DNA from: Onchocerca volvulus | Taxonomy: Eukaryota; Nematoda; Chromadorea; Rhabditida; Onchocercidae | Length of the DNA stretch: 64,000 nucleotides | NCBI GenBank assembly: GCA_000499405.2 | Contig: HG738139.1 | Coordinates: 4,183,561 to 4,247,560 of the forward strand | Direction of reading: 5' to 3' | Shown here: in pieces, positions 28,101 to 51,596 of the stretch | How positions within the stretch are numbered: the first letter of the stretch is position 1 | Layout: the number at the start of each line of letters is the position of its first letter | The notes under the pieces: model-generated | The model's database searches: none | Seen by the model: only the letters and a program-made list of their open reading frames with translations | What the model was told of the DNA's origin: nothing | Translations under genes and position numbers: made by a program

Positions 28101-30600
28101 TTGTTGTTGTATTAAGCCAGAAATATTTGTGCATGATTTTTCAAAAAAATTTTTTAAAAGTTTGAACAATAACTTTTCGTTGATAAAGGATTTGATAAAG
28201 AATTATTGAATTTGAAATTAAACGTTGAACGTTTAATTTCTTCATTTAATATTTGTAAAAATTAGCATTATTGCAAAGACATAATTCATCTTACTTTTGC
28301 AAACAGTTGGTAAATAAATATCAGGAAATATTGATTATTTGTTTTTTTCAATTGTTTAATCACTATTTCAAGCATTAATTTGGTCAATAATTAGACATAT
28401 TCATTTGTTTATTATTTCTTGTTTATTATTATATTTTAATTAAATGAACAAAAATTTTGGAAGTCATTTTTATCTTTTTTATTATTCCATGTAACAATTT
28501 ATTTCTTCATTCTTTCCTACAATTTACATTTCTATTTCCATTTCAATACCTATTTTTTAAAAATAAATTACTCAAATTCAGCAATATAAATTGAAATTAT
28601 GGAATGCGATGAAACAAATAATGCATATTAATAATTAATATTTTTTTAATTTATTCACTCAAATATTATTCATTAAGTAATTAATAAATTGCTAAAATAG
28701 ATGAATCGAAAAAGGCAAAATATTAATGAATAATAGAATATTGTAGAAATGAATTGTTTTAAGTTTATTTCTTGATCATACTGTAATAAATTTTTTGCAG
28801 AAAAATCTCGTTTTTTTTCTTTTTTTCACATTTCGCATTGTTTAAAAAGTTTGCGACAAAAAATAATCTTCTTACTTTGAAAATAATTCATAATGAATGC
28901 TCAAAAAAAAACTAATTCCAAAATTTTTTTGTTTCAAAAATGGCAAGAAATTTACAAAATCCATAAAACTTTTGGCATCAATTAAACTTAATAAAGTTAT
29001 AATTTTATTTTTTCGGAAAAAATCATTCGATGCCATTCATATTACCGATAAAACAATAATTAACTAAATGATAATTGATGATTAGCTAAAGATAATAAGT
29101 TCATAAATATGATGGATTAACTGATATTCTAAGAATTAGAAATGATATTGAAGCATATGTTCGAGGAAATTAATGCATTCATAAATCATTATTTATTGCA
29201 ATCGTTCATCTTGTCTTCGTAAATTTCAGAATCCGGAAGTTATTCCAGTAATCTTTAATTAATACTTGTTATTATGTTTTAAAACTATTAGTTCAATCTT
29301 AGAAAAATTTCAATAATTAAATTGTTGCAAAACCCAATTATTGAAGTATTAATTAAATTTACCAAATTTTACAAACATTTTATAATTATTTCCCATTTTT
29401 AGGCATTAAAAATGCTTCAATTCTGATTTTAAAATTTCGAATGAAATTATCGTTTGAAATCTAATCCTAAAATGATCACGAATTTCAATTCTAAGTCACC
29501 ACTCAAGTTAAAACCTTCAAATCACTATCCGAACTTTAATTTTACAATCACTACCCAAATTTTAGTCCTAAAATTAATTAGCTAAATGCTTTCTTTGAAC
29601 TAATTAATCGTAATCAAATTAAATAAACTCAAATACACTTATTCGGAGGATAATTCCATTTAATATTGATACATTGAATTAGTGTATTTATAAATAAAAA
29701 ATGACTTTGTGCAAATATCTCGATGGATCGCAATTTTTTCTTCATATATTTAATTAATCTTTCTAATAGATCAAGAATTTATTAAATGTTGTTATAAATG
29801 AATCTTTTAAAATATTTTCTATTAAATTAATAATAAGAAAATTGAGGAAAAAAATTTTCACATTTTTAATTGTCTTATAAGTAGTAGTTTATTCAACTAT
29901 TTTAATAAATTATTTATTGTTAGAATAATTTTCGACGATAAGTAATTTAAAATATTTCACATCATATTCATTGATGGCTTGTTGAAATAATATTGTTGAC
30001 TTTATTTTCCTTAATTGATATATTTTATGTATATATATTTTTTTATATAAAAATCAACCAAAAACCTAACAGACAATTCTGTTAAATTAGTTTTATATTT
30101 TGAATGGAAAGAGAAATAACATCACATTATAAAAATGCAGTTTCATCGGCAAACTTTCTTTTAGCTGAAAGAGAATTTATTTTATCGATTTGCGGATATT
30201 TTTATTCTCTTTCAGCTAAAATATTTTATCTTTTCTTGTTACAAAATACATTCAACAAATATCTACAAAATCGTTTTATTTTTCATTGCAACATAATTAA
30301 TTTTAATTTTGCTGTAAATGTATTGTTTTATTCAGTAAACTGCTATTGCTGCTTATAGCAGCTGTTAAATTGATTTGAAATCGTTCATTAATATTTAAAC
30401 TATCTATTAATTTTCATTGCAAAACTAGGAAACATTAAATTATTAGTTTCTTTGAAATTTAAAAATCTATAAACAATCCGAACAATTTAGTAATTGTTAT
30501 TTTATATAATTATAAATGGTTTGAACTGGATAGCTAAAATTTAATTAGAAAGTTTTCATTTCAATCAACTATGCAGCTATATTATTTGAGAGATACTTTT

Positions 30601-30960
30601 AATAAATACAGTAATTGAAGATGATGTTCATAAGCATGATAGTTAAAAAACAGTATTTATAAATACAGTATGTCATGGCAGTATGCGGAAGTAGAGAGTG
30701 TATTTATGAATACGGTAATTGAAGGCGACTTCAAATGTAACATTTAAGAAACGATATTTATAAACATACTATTACAAGATGATATTTAGATAAGAAACTA
30801 TAATATAATGATTAAAGTACTTAAAGATGACGTTCATAAATATGACATTCAGGAAACAGCATTTATAAATACAGTAATCAAGAATGATATTCATAAACAT
30901 GAAATTTAAGAGATCGAACTTACTGTACTTATAGAATTGAAGATGATATTGAAAAGTTTA
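30601..30960. repeat. Decayed minisatellite, unit about 60-80 bp
   Basis: A motif of the form GATGATnTTCATAAnCATGA, then nATTTAAGAAACAG, then TATTTATAAATACAGTAAT recurs about four to five times with substitutions and length changes (for example around 30614, 30705, 30820 and 30880). It lies about 1 kb upstream of the first recognised TRPC exon. Not coding. Confidence 0.55.
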
Positions 30961-31956
30961 GGATGATTTGAGTGTGATTAATGTTTAACCAAATTACATC
31001 TTATGATACAATTGTGTATGTGAGAGGGAAATGAACAGTTGCTGTAGTTCATGAAAGAAAATTCATTTATTATCGATCATTGAGAGAAAAAAAGAAAAGA
31101 AAAAAGGCTGAAAAAGTTGGAAAAAAAATGAGTGCTTTTGTTACTTCATTCTTTGTTGTTATTCGTTTGCTTTACTTTCTCAAAAATTTTCAATTTTCGT
31201 GCTAATCGTTTTTTCCTTTTCTTTTCTTTCGTTTTAAAATTCACAATACGGATGATCAAAGAGAAATTAGCTGCATAGAAATAAATTTTTATTATCAAAT
31301 TAAAGATATAAAATTAAGTTTGGAAAAAGAAAAAAAGAGAAAAAAATCGATTACTTCAATGATTTTGCTTCAGATGATAACATGTCATGATTACAATTTA
31401 AATGTATGACGCATGGAAATTCTTCAAATTCACACTTTTTCACTTGGAAGAATTTTTTAATTTTTAATTCTTAAAATTGATTTTATTTTACTTTAGCATG
31501 CTTAAATTATTATGTAATGTCGAAATATTTCGCTGTTTAAAAAGATATTATTAATCGATGAAACCATTCTGTAAGTTTTATTTATCTTTTTTTTTTCCTT
31601 TTTTTTTTTCAAAGATAGAGATAAATCCTTTATTTATCCATAGAATAAATACATTCTTTCCGAATGATGCTTAGAAATGGAGGAAAAGATTTACTAAAAC
31701 GATAAGAGATAGAAAATACGCTTGCCGCTACGTCAAATGCGTCAAATCAAAAATATTTCAAAAATATGTTTCGCTATGATACTATTGTTGTAGTAAATGT
31801 TGAAGTTCATAGATTCTGCATGAATTGATATATTTGTTAACTGAATTTTAAAATGCGAATGGTATTTCACAAACTTCAAAACTTTAATGATATTTTATCT
31901 TGTTTTGCAATTTCCTAAATTTTAATTTAAAGAAAAGAGATTTGTTACATTTTCAG

Positions 31957-43441
<11,485 letters not shown>

Positions 43442-43669
43442 TATGATAAAAATTAATTTGCCTCACTTTTTTTTTTTTTTGTTACAGATGTATTAAATTG
43501 TCTTTATAACATGAATATATATTTGACAATGAAGGATTGAAAAGATTTGTATGACGAAAAAGAAAAAAAACGAGGAAAAATTTCCAAGTTGTTCACGAAA
43601 CAATTCACTCAATAGTGAAATATTTCGTATGAATTCTTTCTGAAATAATGTAATTCTATAATTATCGTA

Positions 43670-43675
43670 ATAAAT
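43670..43675 (+). terminator. Polyadenylation signal for the TRPC gene
   Basis: AATAAA (in TAATAAATAAATAG) lies about 230 nt after the TRPC stop codon and is the first canonical signal seen downstream. Confidence 0.5.
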
Positions 43676-44217
43676 AAATAGATTAATGAGTTGAAGATTA
43701 TTATATTTTGTTGACTTTATTTATTTGATGATTGTCACTGTTTATTCATTTAATATTTTTTTTCTTTCTTTCACTTTCTTGCTTATATTTATTTCATAAA
43801 TTATTTTCACTTCAAAAATTTTAGTTGATAAGTCCTAAAATAACACGAAAAACTGTTTTGATAACAGAAGGCAGTTAAATGTGAATTAATATAAAACGGT
43901 TTGATTATTCGAATGCAATATCATATAAGCATGAAACTAACACTTGAAATTTGCAATAAGAAATGCGCCAAGAAGCATTTTATCCTTTGCAATAATATTT
44001 CATGGGACATTATTACCTAATAATTGCAGAATAATCCCAGAGCTTACGTATAAATTATTTGTTCTCATCAAATTTCTTTAAATTAAAGTAACGTTTTTGT
44101 AGTTAAACTACAAGTTAATTAAATTTCTTTCCCGACATATCTTGAAAATTTAAAATTCAGATTAGATTCATCCATAAAACTTTGCTCAGAAACTTCAACG
44201 CGAAGTTCAAACTACAA
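43676..44217. other. Spacer between TRPC and the Helitron block
   Basis: AT-rich sequence with no gene or repeat that I can support. It separates the TRPC 3' end from the first Helitron-type terminus. Confidence 0.5.
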
Positions 44218-45033
44218 CAGAATCTATATAAATAAAAATGTAAATCTTCATTGCTCTGTAATTTCTCACAAATCTTTGCAACTTATTCACCGATTGTTTT
44301 CAAATTTCGATTCAACCGTGCATTTAAATAGGCATCCTACTTATTTTTTAACTTAGGTGAGACAAGTAAAAGTAAGTGAATGGATACCGAATGATTTTAA
44401 ATTTTCATGAGCATTCAAATATGCGTGTAACCAGTTTGAAATTCTTATGGATAAGATGCGTGACCGATCATTGGTTTGAAATATTTATAGGTAAGATGCG
44501 TAATTTAAGTTTTTTTATTTTTTGATTTGTGAGGAATGCATTTGGGTTGCAGTCGAGGTCATGACAGTGCATGAAGAAATTTTTTTTTCAAGCAATTTAT
44601 GGATTAACTCTTCGACTTCTAATATTAAGTCGTTTCTTTAATTGACACTTCGTCGTAAATGTTCGTTGTCCATTTTGATGCAACGTTTCAACTTTTTCAC
44701 CGATTGAGTTGAAACTTTAATACAAACATTACATTTAAATAAGCACGGTTTTGTATAGATTTACCTAGTTTTTTTTACCTATTACACCTGTGACAGATGA
44801 AAGTAAGTGTCGTGAATTCATCTCAATTGTGGAGAGTGATGTCGATTAATAGACAAATATCACCAGTGAGTCTAGGCGATTTAATTGTTGGATTAGTCGA
44901 TCAGCTTCCAAAAATCCTCGGAACTGAACTGGCTTGGATTGCGTTGAATTGTGTCGATTTGAGATCGCTTGGGTTGGATTGGTGTGTTGAGTTTGCTTGA
45001 ATTTGTGTTGTGTGGAGTTGCGTTGATTTGATT

Positions 45034-45448
45034 TGTCGAGAAGTTGATTTGTAGCACCTTAAACTTGGATAATTAAACCTTTATCATGAAACGTTGATAA
45101 TACAACAACGATAACGACAACGACCATTACAATGTCAGTTATATCAACAATTCCAATGATCCTAAAAGAGACTAAACAACCTGGCCACTAAATATCCGAT
45201 CTTGAGATAAAAAAATCCATAAAAATGAAGCTATACTGAGGATTATGCTTATTTATAGAGAGATGACAATGACAGAGTTTGACCTACAATAAAGCGCCAT
45301 TAATAGTACATGAGAGCGCGCCTTTATTGGCGCGTAAACTAGACTACAACATTTGAATTATTGATTGCATATTAAGATAACAATTCAGAACAACAAAAAT
45401 GGTTGAATTAAACAATTGATATCTCGGAATTTCTTGGAATTTTCGACA
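45034..45448. mobile_element. MITE-like element, copy 2 (about 415 bp)
   Basis: It starts TGTCGAGAAGTTGATTTG and ends TTGGAATTTTCGACA. It contains AATAAAGCGCCATTAATAGT and GAGCGCGCCTTTATTGGCGC, which can pair as an imperfect hairpin (CAATAAAGCGCC against GGCGC..TTTATTG). It matches copy 1 at 24229-24711 across its length but lacks the about 80-bp CTGCAG-rich stretch. The left flank is a GT-rich degenerate repeat (about 44930-45033). Confidence 0.6.
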
Positions 45449-45787
45449 GTTAGTGGGCGAACTGAATCTACTGACTATGATTATTTTCTGCAAAGTAGAG
45501 TAGATGTGGCCTTCAGGTCTTCAGTATTCAACGCTCAGGATGTTCGATAAAGTATGAGCGTACTCCAATGCAACGTTCTGTTAAAATTTCGAAGTAATAG
45601 GTAAAGCTTTCGGGATGTAAGATTTTGAATAAACGAACATTCACGACTGTTACTATCTTTTAATACCATGTATAATAGTAGCAACAGTCCAATAATTGAG
45701 CAGTTCTGAGTTCAAATTCAAGTTCAATCACAAATCAATTCCGAGAACGGTTCGGGTGCAATCGATTTGCTTTAGTTTATCCAAATG

Positions 45788-48700
45788 ATGCCTCGCAAAA
45801 GATTAAACTTAGATCATATTCGCGCAAGGGAACGAAAACGACGATTAATTGCAAATCAAACTGAGGAAGAACAATATTAGCGAACGAGCAAAGAAGACAA
45901 GAAACGGCTCAAATACGTGCCGAAAAAGCAGAGCGACGTGCAACTGTACTTTCGAATGCATGAATGCGAGTATGCGATCGTGTTTTGCAGCTTCACATCT
46001 GTTTTGTGCTGAATAGAATGAACGCGACAGGCTGAGGGAGGTTGAAAAACGTCAATAAGAAAGAGGAGATTAGCGTCAGACACGATTCCGTCTCAGCAAT
46101 CGCACGACTTGCATTCCGGTACAACTTAGCTGATGATTATATTTTAAACGGCATGGTCTCATCCGCACTCTGACTGAAGTGTGTCCTTATTGTAAGGCTT
46201 TGAAACTTAATGGAGAATGAAAGGAATGTGTTGTGCTGCCGAAAAAATTAAACTGCCTCAACTTAAAAGAACCACTAGAGCCATTGTTGCCGAATATACC
46301 GCCGAATCAAAGCATTTTTTTATTTAACATCAGAAAATATAACTCCTGCTTCCAAATGACGTTGTTTGGAGCACAACTTAATTTATGCCAACTTTAAAAG
46401 TTGAAGAACAAATTTATCATAAAACCGGCTCTCTGCTTTCGTTGTCAGATGGTCAGCATAAATTCTTACAAATGTATTTCATCGGTGATAGCAATGATGA
46501 ATTGAATGCACGCTGCAGAATTCATACCGACATAGAAGCCTAAGCTTATTCACAAAAGAAACAATTTAGTATGTTTGTTCAAAACAACAACTGATATGAT
46601 GCCATCTGATACACAAAAGATTGTTATTCATGGTTACAAAACACTTGCTGGAGAATACATACGAAGATTCAATGTTCCAACGATAGACGAAGTGGCAATC
46701 GTTGTAGTCGGAGATCAATTCGAATGTAGAGATATTGTTCTTCACCGTAGAAACGATAAATTGACAAAAACTGCAGAAATTCATCGATGTTACGATGCTC
46801 TGCAATATCCAATCATTTTTTGGGATGTTGCCGATGGATAACACTTCAACGTTAAGATGATAAATTCAGTCAATGGTGAAGAAACAAAAAAGAAATGCAG
46901 CGCAATGAACTATAATTCATACCGATTAATGAATCGAGTGAATGAAGACAATCTAATTTTTAAATGCCTCAGTTGTTTTACCAGTATATCGTAGATATGT
47001 TTGCAAAAATCGAAACAGAACGTTTGATATTCATCCGTCTGAATCAGACCAAGCTTTTCTCTGAAGAATTCATTCACATTCATTTGCGAGATGCAACTGT
47101 AAATGACGGTAATACAATTGGAAGACTAAGGATTTTGTTATCTCCATATGCAAGTAGTCCACATCATGTGCATGAATACGCTCAAAATGCAATTGCAGAT
47201 GTTCGCCAATATACGGGTGTTCAGACCTATTAAATATCTTCACATGCAATCCGGTTTGAGATGATATACAAAATCTCTTACTTCCTGTGCAATCGCCGAT
47301 AGATAGGCATGACATCACAGCACATATTTTCAGACAGAAGTTGAAATCGCTTATGGATTCATAGTAAAACATGAAATATTTGAGTCTGTGCCCTGATGGA
47401 TATACTCAGTAGAATGAAAAAAGAGAGGAATGTCACATACACATATACTAATCTGGCTTTATGACAAAATCACTTCAAACGAAATCGACGATGTAATATG
47501 GGCTGAAATACCCCATGCCGACGTCGATAAGGATTTGTATGAAGTTATGTTGAAAAAAAAAAACTGATACGTGGACTTTGCGATACACTGAACACAAAAT
47601 CACCATGCACGATAAACGAGAAATGCTCTAAGCGATATCCTCGAGGATTAGTATCCAACACAGTTGCAGAAAAACTTTATACAAAAGATCAACAGAAGAT
47701 GGCGATAAATTAGCAACCATGTAAATGAAGAAGATAAATTAGCAATCATACAAATGAAGAATGACATCGAAGTAGATAACCGGTGGGTTGTTCCATGTTC
47801 GATTTTGCTATAAAAAACATGCAAGTGGGCATAAATGTGGAATACTGCAACTGATCAAATACATTTGTAAGTAGGTGAATAAAGGATAAGCAATGAAGCT
47901 GTATGACGAATTCTTTCATTTTCATGCATGAACGAAGTCCAGCTGTTGTTCACTTAGCAGTATATCTACAAAATAGACAATGCGTTTATTTCACAGCTGG
48001 AAATGTGCTACAAATAGCTTGAATCCACTGGCTAAAACGTTTATGCTTTCTTCATGTTATGTTAAAATGACGCATTCGCGAAATATTGTTATTGTCGTGA
48101 ATTTTTTCTTTGATGAAAAGAGTTAGTATTAATGAAAAGTAAGGACTTACGATTTGAGTCGAACTGATGAATGTGTGGACAATTAATTTTTATGTTTATT
48201 GTTAATACCGATATTAATTGATGACAGAATAATATATAGAATGAAAAAATTAAATAAAAAAAAAAAGTAGAAGTTTATGGAATAAAAATTATAACAACCG
48301 GATTACCAGATCGAAGAATTAAGGTCGAAAATATAACAGTTTGCAGCTTCAGTTACAGGCTTCAGTTACAATCGTCGAAATTTTACTGGAGTCGAATCTT
48401 CCACTGGCACTATCCAAATCAAATTTTTGGATAACCCTTCTATCCCAGATAAGAGGTGTGGTTTATAAAATACAAAAAAGAGAATTAAAAGCTTTCTCAT
48501 GCTGTGTAAGAGATTGGTATGAGAAAGGATATAATTTTTGTAATAATTGGCATATCGGATGTGAAAAAACTTCCATGTTACATGATTAGCATAAAGAATG
48601 TGAATCTTACATGTTATATGATTAGTATGCAAGATTTTAATTGTGAATTGGATATCGATTCAAATAATTTTTTAGTGTAAGTATTTCGAGAAAAGTTATT

Positions 48701-50790
48701 TTAGAAAAGTTATGCCGGGTTTTCCAACTTATATTTGGAAGTGCCTACGTATTACACATGGAATGCGAGTGGAAAATCATTTGAAGATGCAAAGGAGGAG
48801 AGCCAGGGCAATCTGGTATATTTAAACAAACTACGATAGGCAGATTATACACCTGCATCCTAATCAAAACAAATGCTTCGTCCTTCGCATATTGTTAGTA
48901 AATATGCTCGGTCCAACTTCCTCCCTACAATTGAAAATTGTCAACGTTACACATGCCATTTTTCGCAGCGCATGTCAAGCTCTGAATTTATTGGAGAACA
49001 ACCAACACTAGGATGTGTGCATTAATAACACATGCAACACGTCATATCCAAATCAATTCGTACACTGTTTGCAATTATACTGACCGTTTTTCCTTCATCT
49101 CCATCAGAATTATGAGAGAAACATAAATCGCATGTGGCTGAAGATATTTTCTTTTGCATACGCAGTGAAAATTCAAATATGAGCGTGGATTTCACAGCAG
49201 AAATCTACAACGAAGCGTTGATAATGATTGAAGACTTGTGCTTAAAAATCGCGAACAAAATTCTTAAAAATCGCGAACAAAATTCTGAGAATGTCATCAC
49301 CGAATCGATCTGCTGTTGCTTCGTTTGATGTAGAATTGCGTCGCAAACAAAATTAAAACAAGACTGATCTTTTTTCATATGTGCAGTCAAATATTTCTAA
49401 GCCAACGACTGAACAAAAAGATATTTACGATCAAATAATGCAAACTGTCGATAAGGAAGTTGGAGAAATTTTTTTTCTAAACTGCGCTAGGAGGAGCCGG
49501 TAAAACTATTCCTAATTAAATTGATTCTGGCAGCAATTCGATCGCAAAATGGCATAACCTTAGCTCTTGTATCGTCCGGAATAGCTGCAACATTGCTACT
49601 AGGTGGAAGAACTGCTCATTCCGTTTGAAACTACGATTGAGCATGCAATTCATGAAACTCTTGCATGCAATATTTCAAAACATCGGACATGGGAAAAGTA
49701 TCGAAAAATGCAAACTTATTGTTTCGGATAAATGTACAATGACGCACAGAAAATCGGCTCTTGATCGATTATTGCAAAATTTGAGTGGAAATACCAGACC
49801 ATTGGGAACGCATTAATTTTGCTTACAGGAGATTCCAGGCGAACATTACCTGTAATTCCTAGATCGACAACAGCGGACGAAATAAATGCTTGCCTGAAAT
49901 AATCTATTTTTTAGCGATGCGTAAAGACGTTAGAATTAACTGCAAATATGAGTATCCACTGCAAGAGATCGATCAGCTGGGATATTCTCACATAATTCAC
50001 TGGAAATTGGGAATGGAAAGGTGCTGGTTAATCTGACCTAAGGACGAATTTCATTGTCTCATAACTTCTTTGATTTAGTAGCGTCAAAAGAAGAGTTGGT
50101 TGAAAAAATATTTCCCAGTATTCAAACCAATTATAAGAATCACGAATGGCAGAATGTACGAGCTATTCTTGCGGCCAAGAACAAAGGCGTCGACGAACTT
50201 GACAATATTATGCAATCTATCATTCAAAACGAGGCAGTCACATATAAGTTCTTCGAACTAGTTGTGGAAGCAGATGAAACGGTTAATTATTCAACAGAAT
50301 TTTTGAATTCACTCGATCTGCCAGTGATCTACCGCTCAAATTGCATTTGAAAATTGGCGTGCCAATTATCATGCTGCGAAATATCAACCAGCTAAAACTT
50401 TGCAACGGTACGCGACTTGCAGTAAAAAAATTAATGAGCACTGTTGTAAAGCAACAATTTTGACAGGACCTATCAAAGGTGGAGATGTCCTTATTCCTCA
50501 CATTTCTATGACTCTAACGGATATGCCATTTCAGTTTAAGAGATTGCAATTCCCAATTCGATTGGCGTTTGTATTCACCATCAACAAAGCTCAGACCGAT
50601 CTTTAGAATTGTGCGGTTTAGATCTAAAAACCGATTGCTTTTCACATGGACAATTATATGTTGCGTGTTCTAGAGTCGGCAAACCAGACCAGACAATCTC
50701 TATGTCTACAGAGAATAACAAAAAATGTAAGGGATGTAAAAATATTGTATGCCCACAAGTATTGTGAAATAAATTGCTTGAACGAAACAT
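45788..50790 (+). pseudogene. Helitron Rep/helicase, multiply broken
   Basis: The frame opens at ATG 45788 (MPRKRLNLDHIRARERKRR) and soon hits stops. Pieces in order: KLPQLKEPLEPLLPNIPP (about 46240-46300); QLFYQYIVDMFAKIETERL, then FIRLNQTKL (about 46965-47060); HEYAQNAIADVRQYTG (about 47170-47215). The HUH relaxase site in SHTHILIWL has both histidines intact (47436-47438 and 47442-47444). DNRWVVPC is at about 47780. Helicase Walker A GGAGKT is at 49490-49507. Walker B is altered (DKCTM, with the Glu codon replaced by Lys at 49730-49732). RAILAAKNKGVDELDNI is at about 50155; FQFKRLQFPIRLAFVFTINK and HGQLYVACSRVG lie near the end. Many frameshifts and stops mean it is not functional. It is a transposon relic of nematode type. 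Confidence 0.85.
48104..48731. mobile_element. About 0.6 kb insertion inside the Helitron coding relic
   Basis: Helitron homology stops after a piece equivalent to the region before the PTYYTWNASGK motif (about 48100) and resumes at about 48732, where LEVPTYYTWNASGKSF can be read. The intervening sequence is unrelated to Helitron coding. It starts near TGTCGTGAATT and has no long coherent frame. It could be a solo LTR or a non-autonomous element. Borders are approximate and no clear target-site duplication was seen. Confidence 0.4.
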
Positions 50791-51162
50791 TTCATTATTC
50801 ATTTCATTACCTCAACATTTGTGCGACGCAACCACATTCCTCACAAATCAAAAAATAAACCAAATTAAATCCCTCACAAAGCAAAAAATAAACATAAATT
50901 ACTCACCTTATTTATTAAAAACATATACAAATTCGAATGTATAAAACGCGTATGAAAATTTCAAATCAAACGGTGAATATTTAAAAACATGCGCTTATTC
51001 GATTGCAACACTGTGTCAAAATTTCAAAGCAATAGGTGAGGATTTTCCGATATCTAAGATTTTGAATTAATATAGATAAGACATGTGTTTAAGAACTTTT
51101 GGAGGTCTAAGATTTTGAACAAACGAACATTGACAGTATTATTTTCATAGACTAGCTAGACT

Positions 51163-51280
51163 CGACCACGCTCGGCTTGGCTGGGTCCATTTTAGTAATT
51201 ATTATTAGTATAATACTAAAGTACTAAAAATATTATACTAATAATTACTAAAATGGACCCAGCCAAGCGAAGCGTGGCCG
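51163..51280. repeat. 118-bp near-perfect palindrome
   Basis: The left arm (GCTTGGCTGGGTCCATTTTA, then GTAATTATTATTAGTATAAT) is mirrored by the right arm (TATTATACTAATAATTACTA, then AAATGGACCCAGCCAAGC). The only differences are a 3-nt indel and a short loop (ACTAAAGTACTAAAAA). Pairing continues outwards as CGACCACGCT-CGG against GCGAAGCGTGGCCG. It directly follows the Helitron-type right end and could form a hairpin of about 50 bp. It may be a foldback MITE or part of the Helitron terminus. Confidence 0.8.
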
Positions 51281-51596
51281 TACAATTTTTTCTTAATTTT
51301 TACTAAAAAAGAAAAGAAAAAATTCGAGTGGAAAAATTTATGGATATCCCGAAAATCTTATCGAATTTCAAGTGAAAAATTATAATGACCGGTAGACAAA
51401 TACGATGAAAAATAGAATGTTGCAAAAATTTACGCTATGAAATGATTTTAAATAACAGACGAAATGTATGAATGATAAAATGAATTGAAATATGATATTC
51501 AGTCTAATTAAAACTCAGAATTTTTGTTCAATTTTCATCATTTATTTTGGTAATTAACCATTCGATAAAACATAAAAAAACAAAAAACAAAATTAT

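Larger units (their letters stand above)
23651..31956. other. 8.3 kb gap between the unknown gene and the first recognised TRPC exon
   Basis: Mostly AT-rich sequence without a convincing exon. It contains the MITE-like element (24229-24711), the TATG microsatellite, a short direct repeat (about 26128-26185 and 26236-26285, sharing ACTAAC..AAAAACTnATGGnTGAAAA and TTGGATGATAA), and the decayed minisatellite at 30601-30960. The TRPC start exon(s) should lie here but I could not identify them. It therefore probably includes the TRPC promoter and first intron. Confidence 0.5.
44218..51162 (+). mobile_element. Decayed Helitron with nested insertions
   Basis: A left terminus-like sequence at 44218 (TCTATATAAATAAAAATG, then TAAATC) is the reverse complement of the right-end type (CATTTTTATTTATATAGATT). 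A right terminus follows at about 50990-51162 (TGTCAAAATTTCAAAGCAAT, then GGTGAGG, then ACAAACGAACATTGACA, then TAGACTAGCTAGA). Between them lie coding relics of a Rep/helicase protein in order. Extra terminus-like copies at about 44690 and 45575, the MITE at 45034-45448 and an unrelated insert at about 48104-48731 show nesting. True outer borders are therefore uncertain; the coding part (45788-50790) is secure. Helitrons move by rolling-circle replication. Confidence 0.65.

Noticed and set aside
30104..30358. 84-codon open frame upstream of TRPC, considered as the missing N-terminal exon
   Set aside because: No donor in the required phase, Phe/Asn/Tyr-rich composition, no resemblance to TRPC N-termini.
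44797..45000. 67-codon open frame with Leu-rich text
   Set aside because: It falls in Helitron-terminal and GT-rich degenerate repeat sequence; no family features.
46566..47372. Minus-strand open frames of 90-100 codons in the Helitron block
   Set aside because: Shadows of the plus-strand Helitron Rep relic, which shows family motifs.
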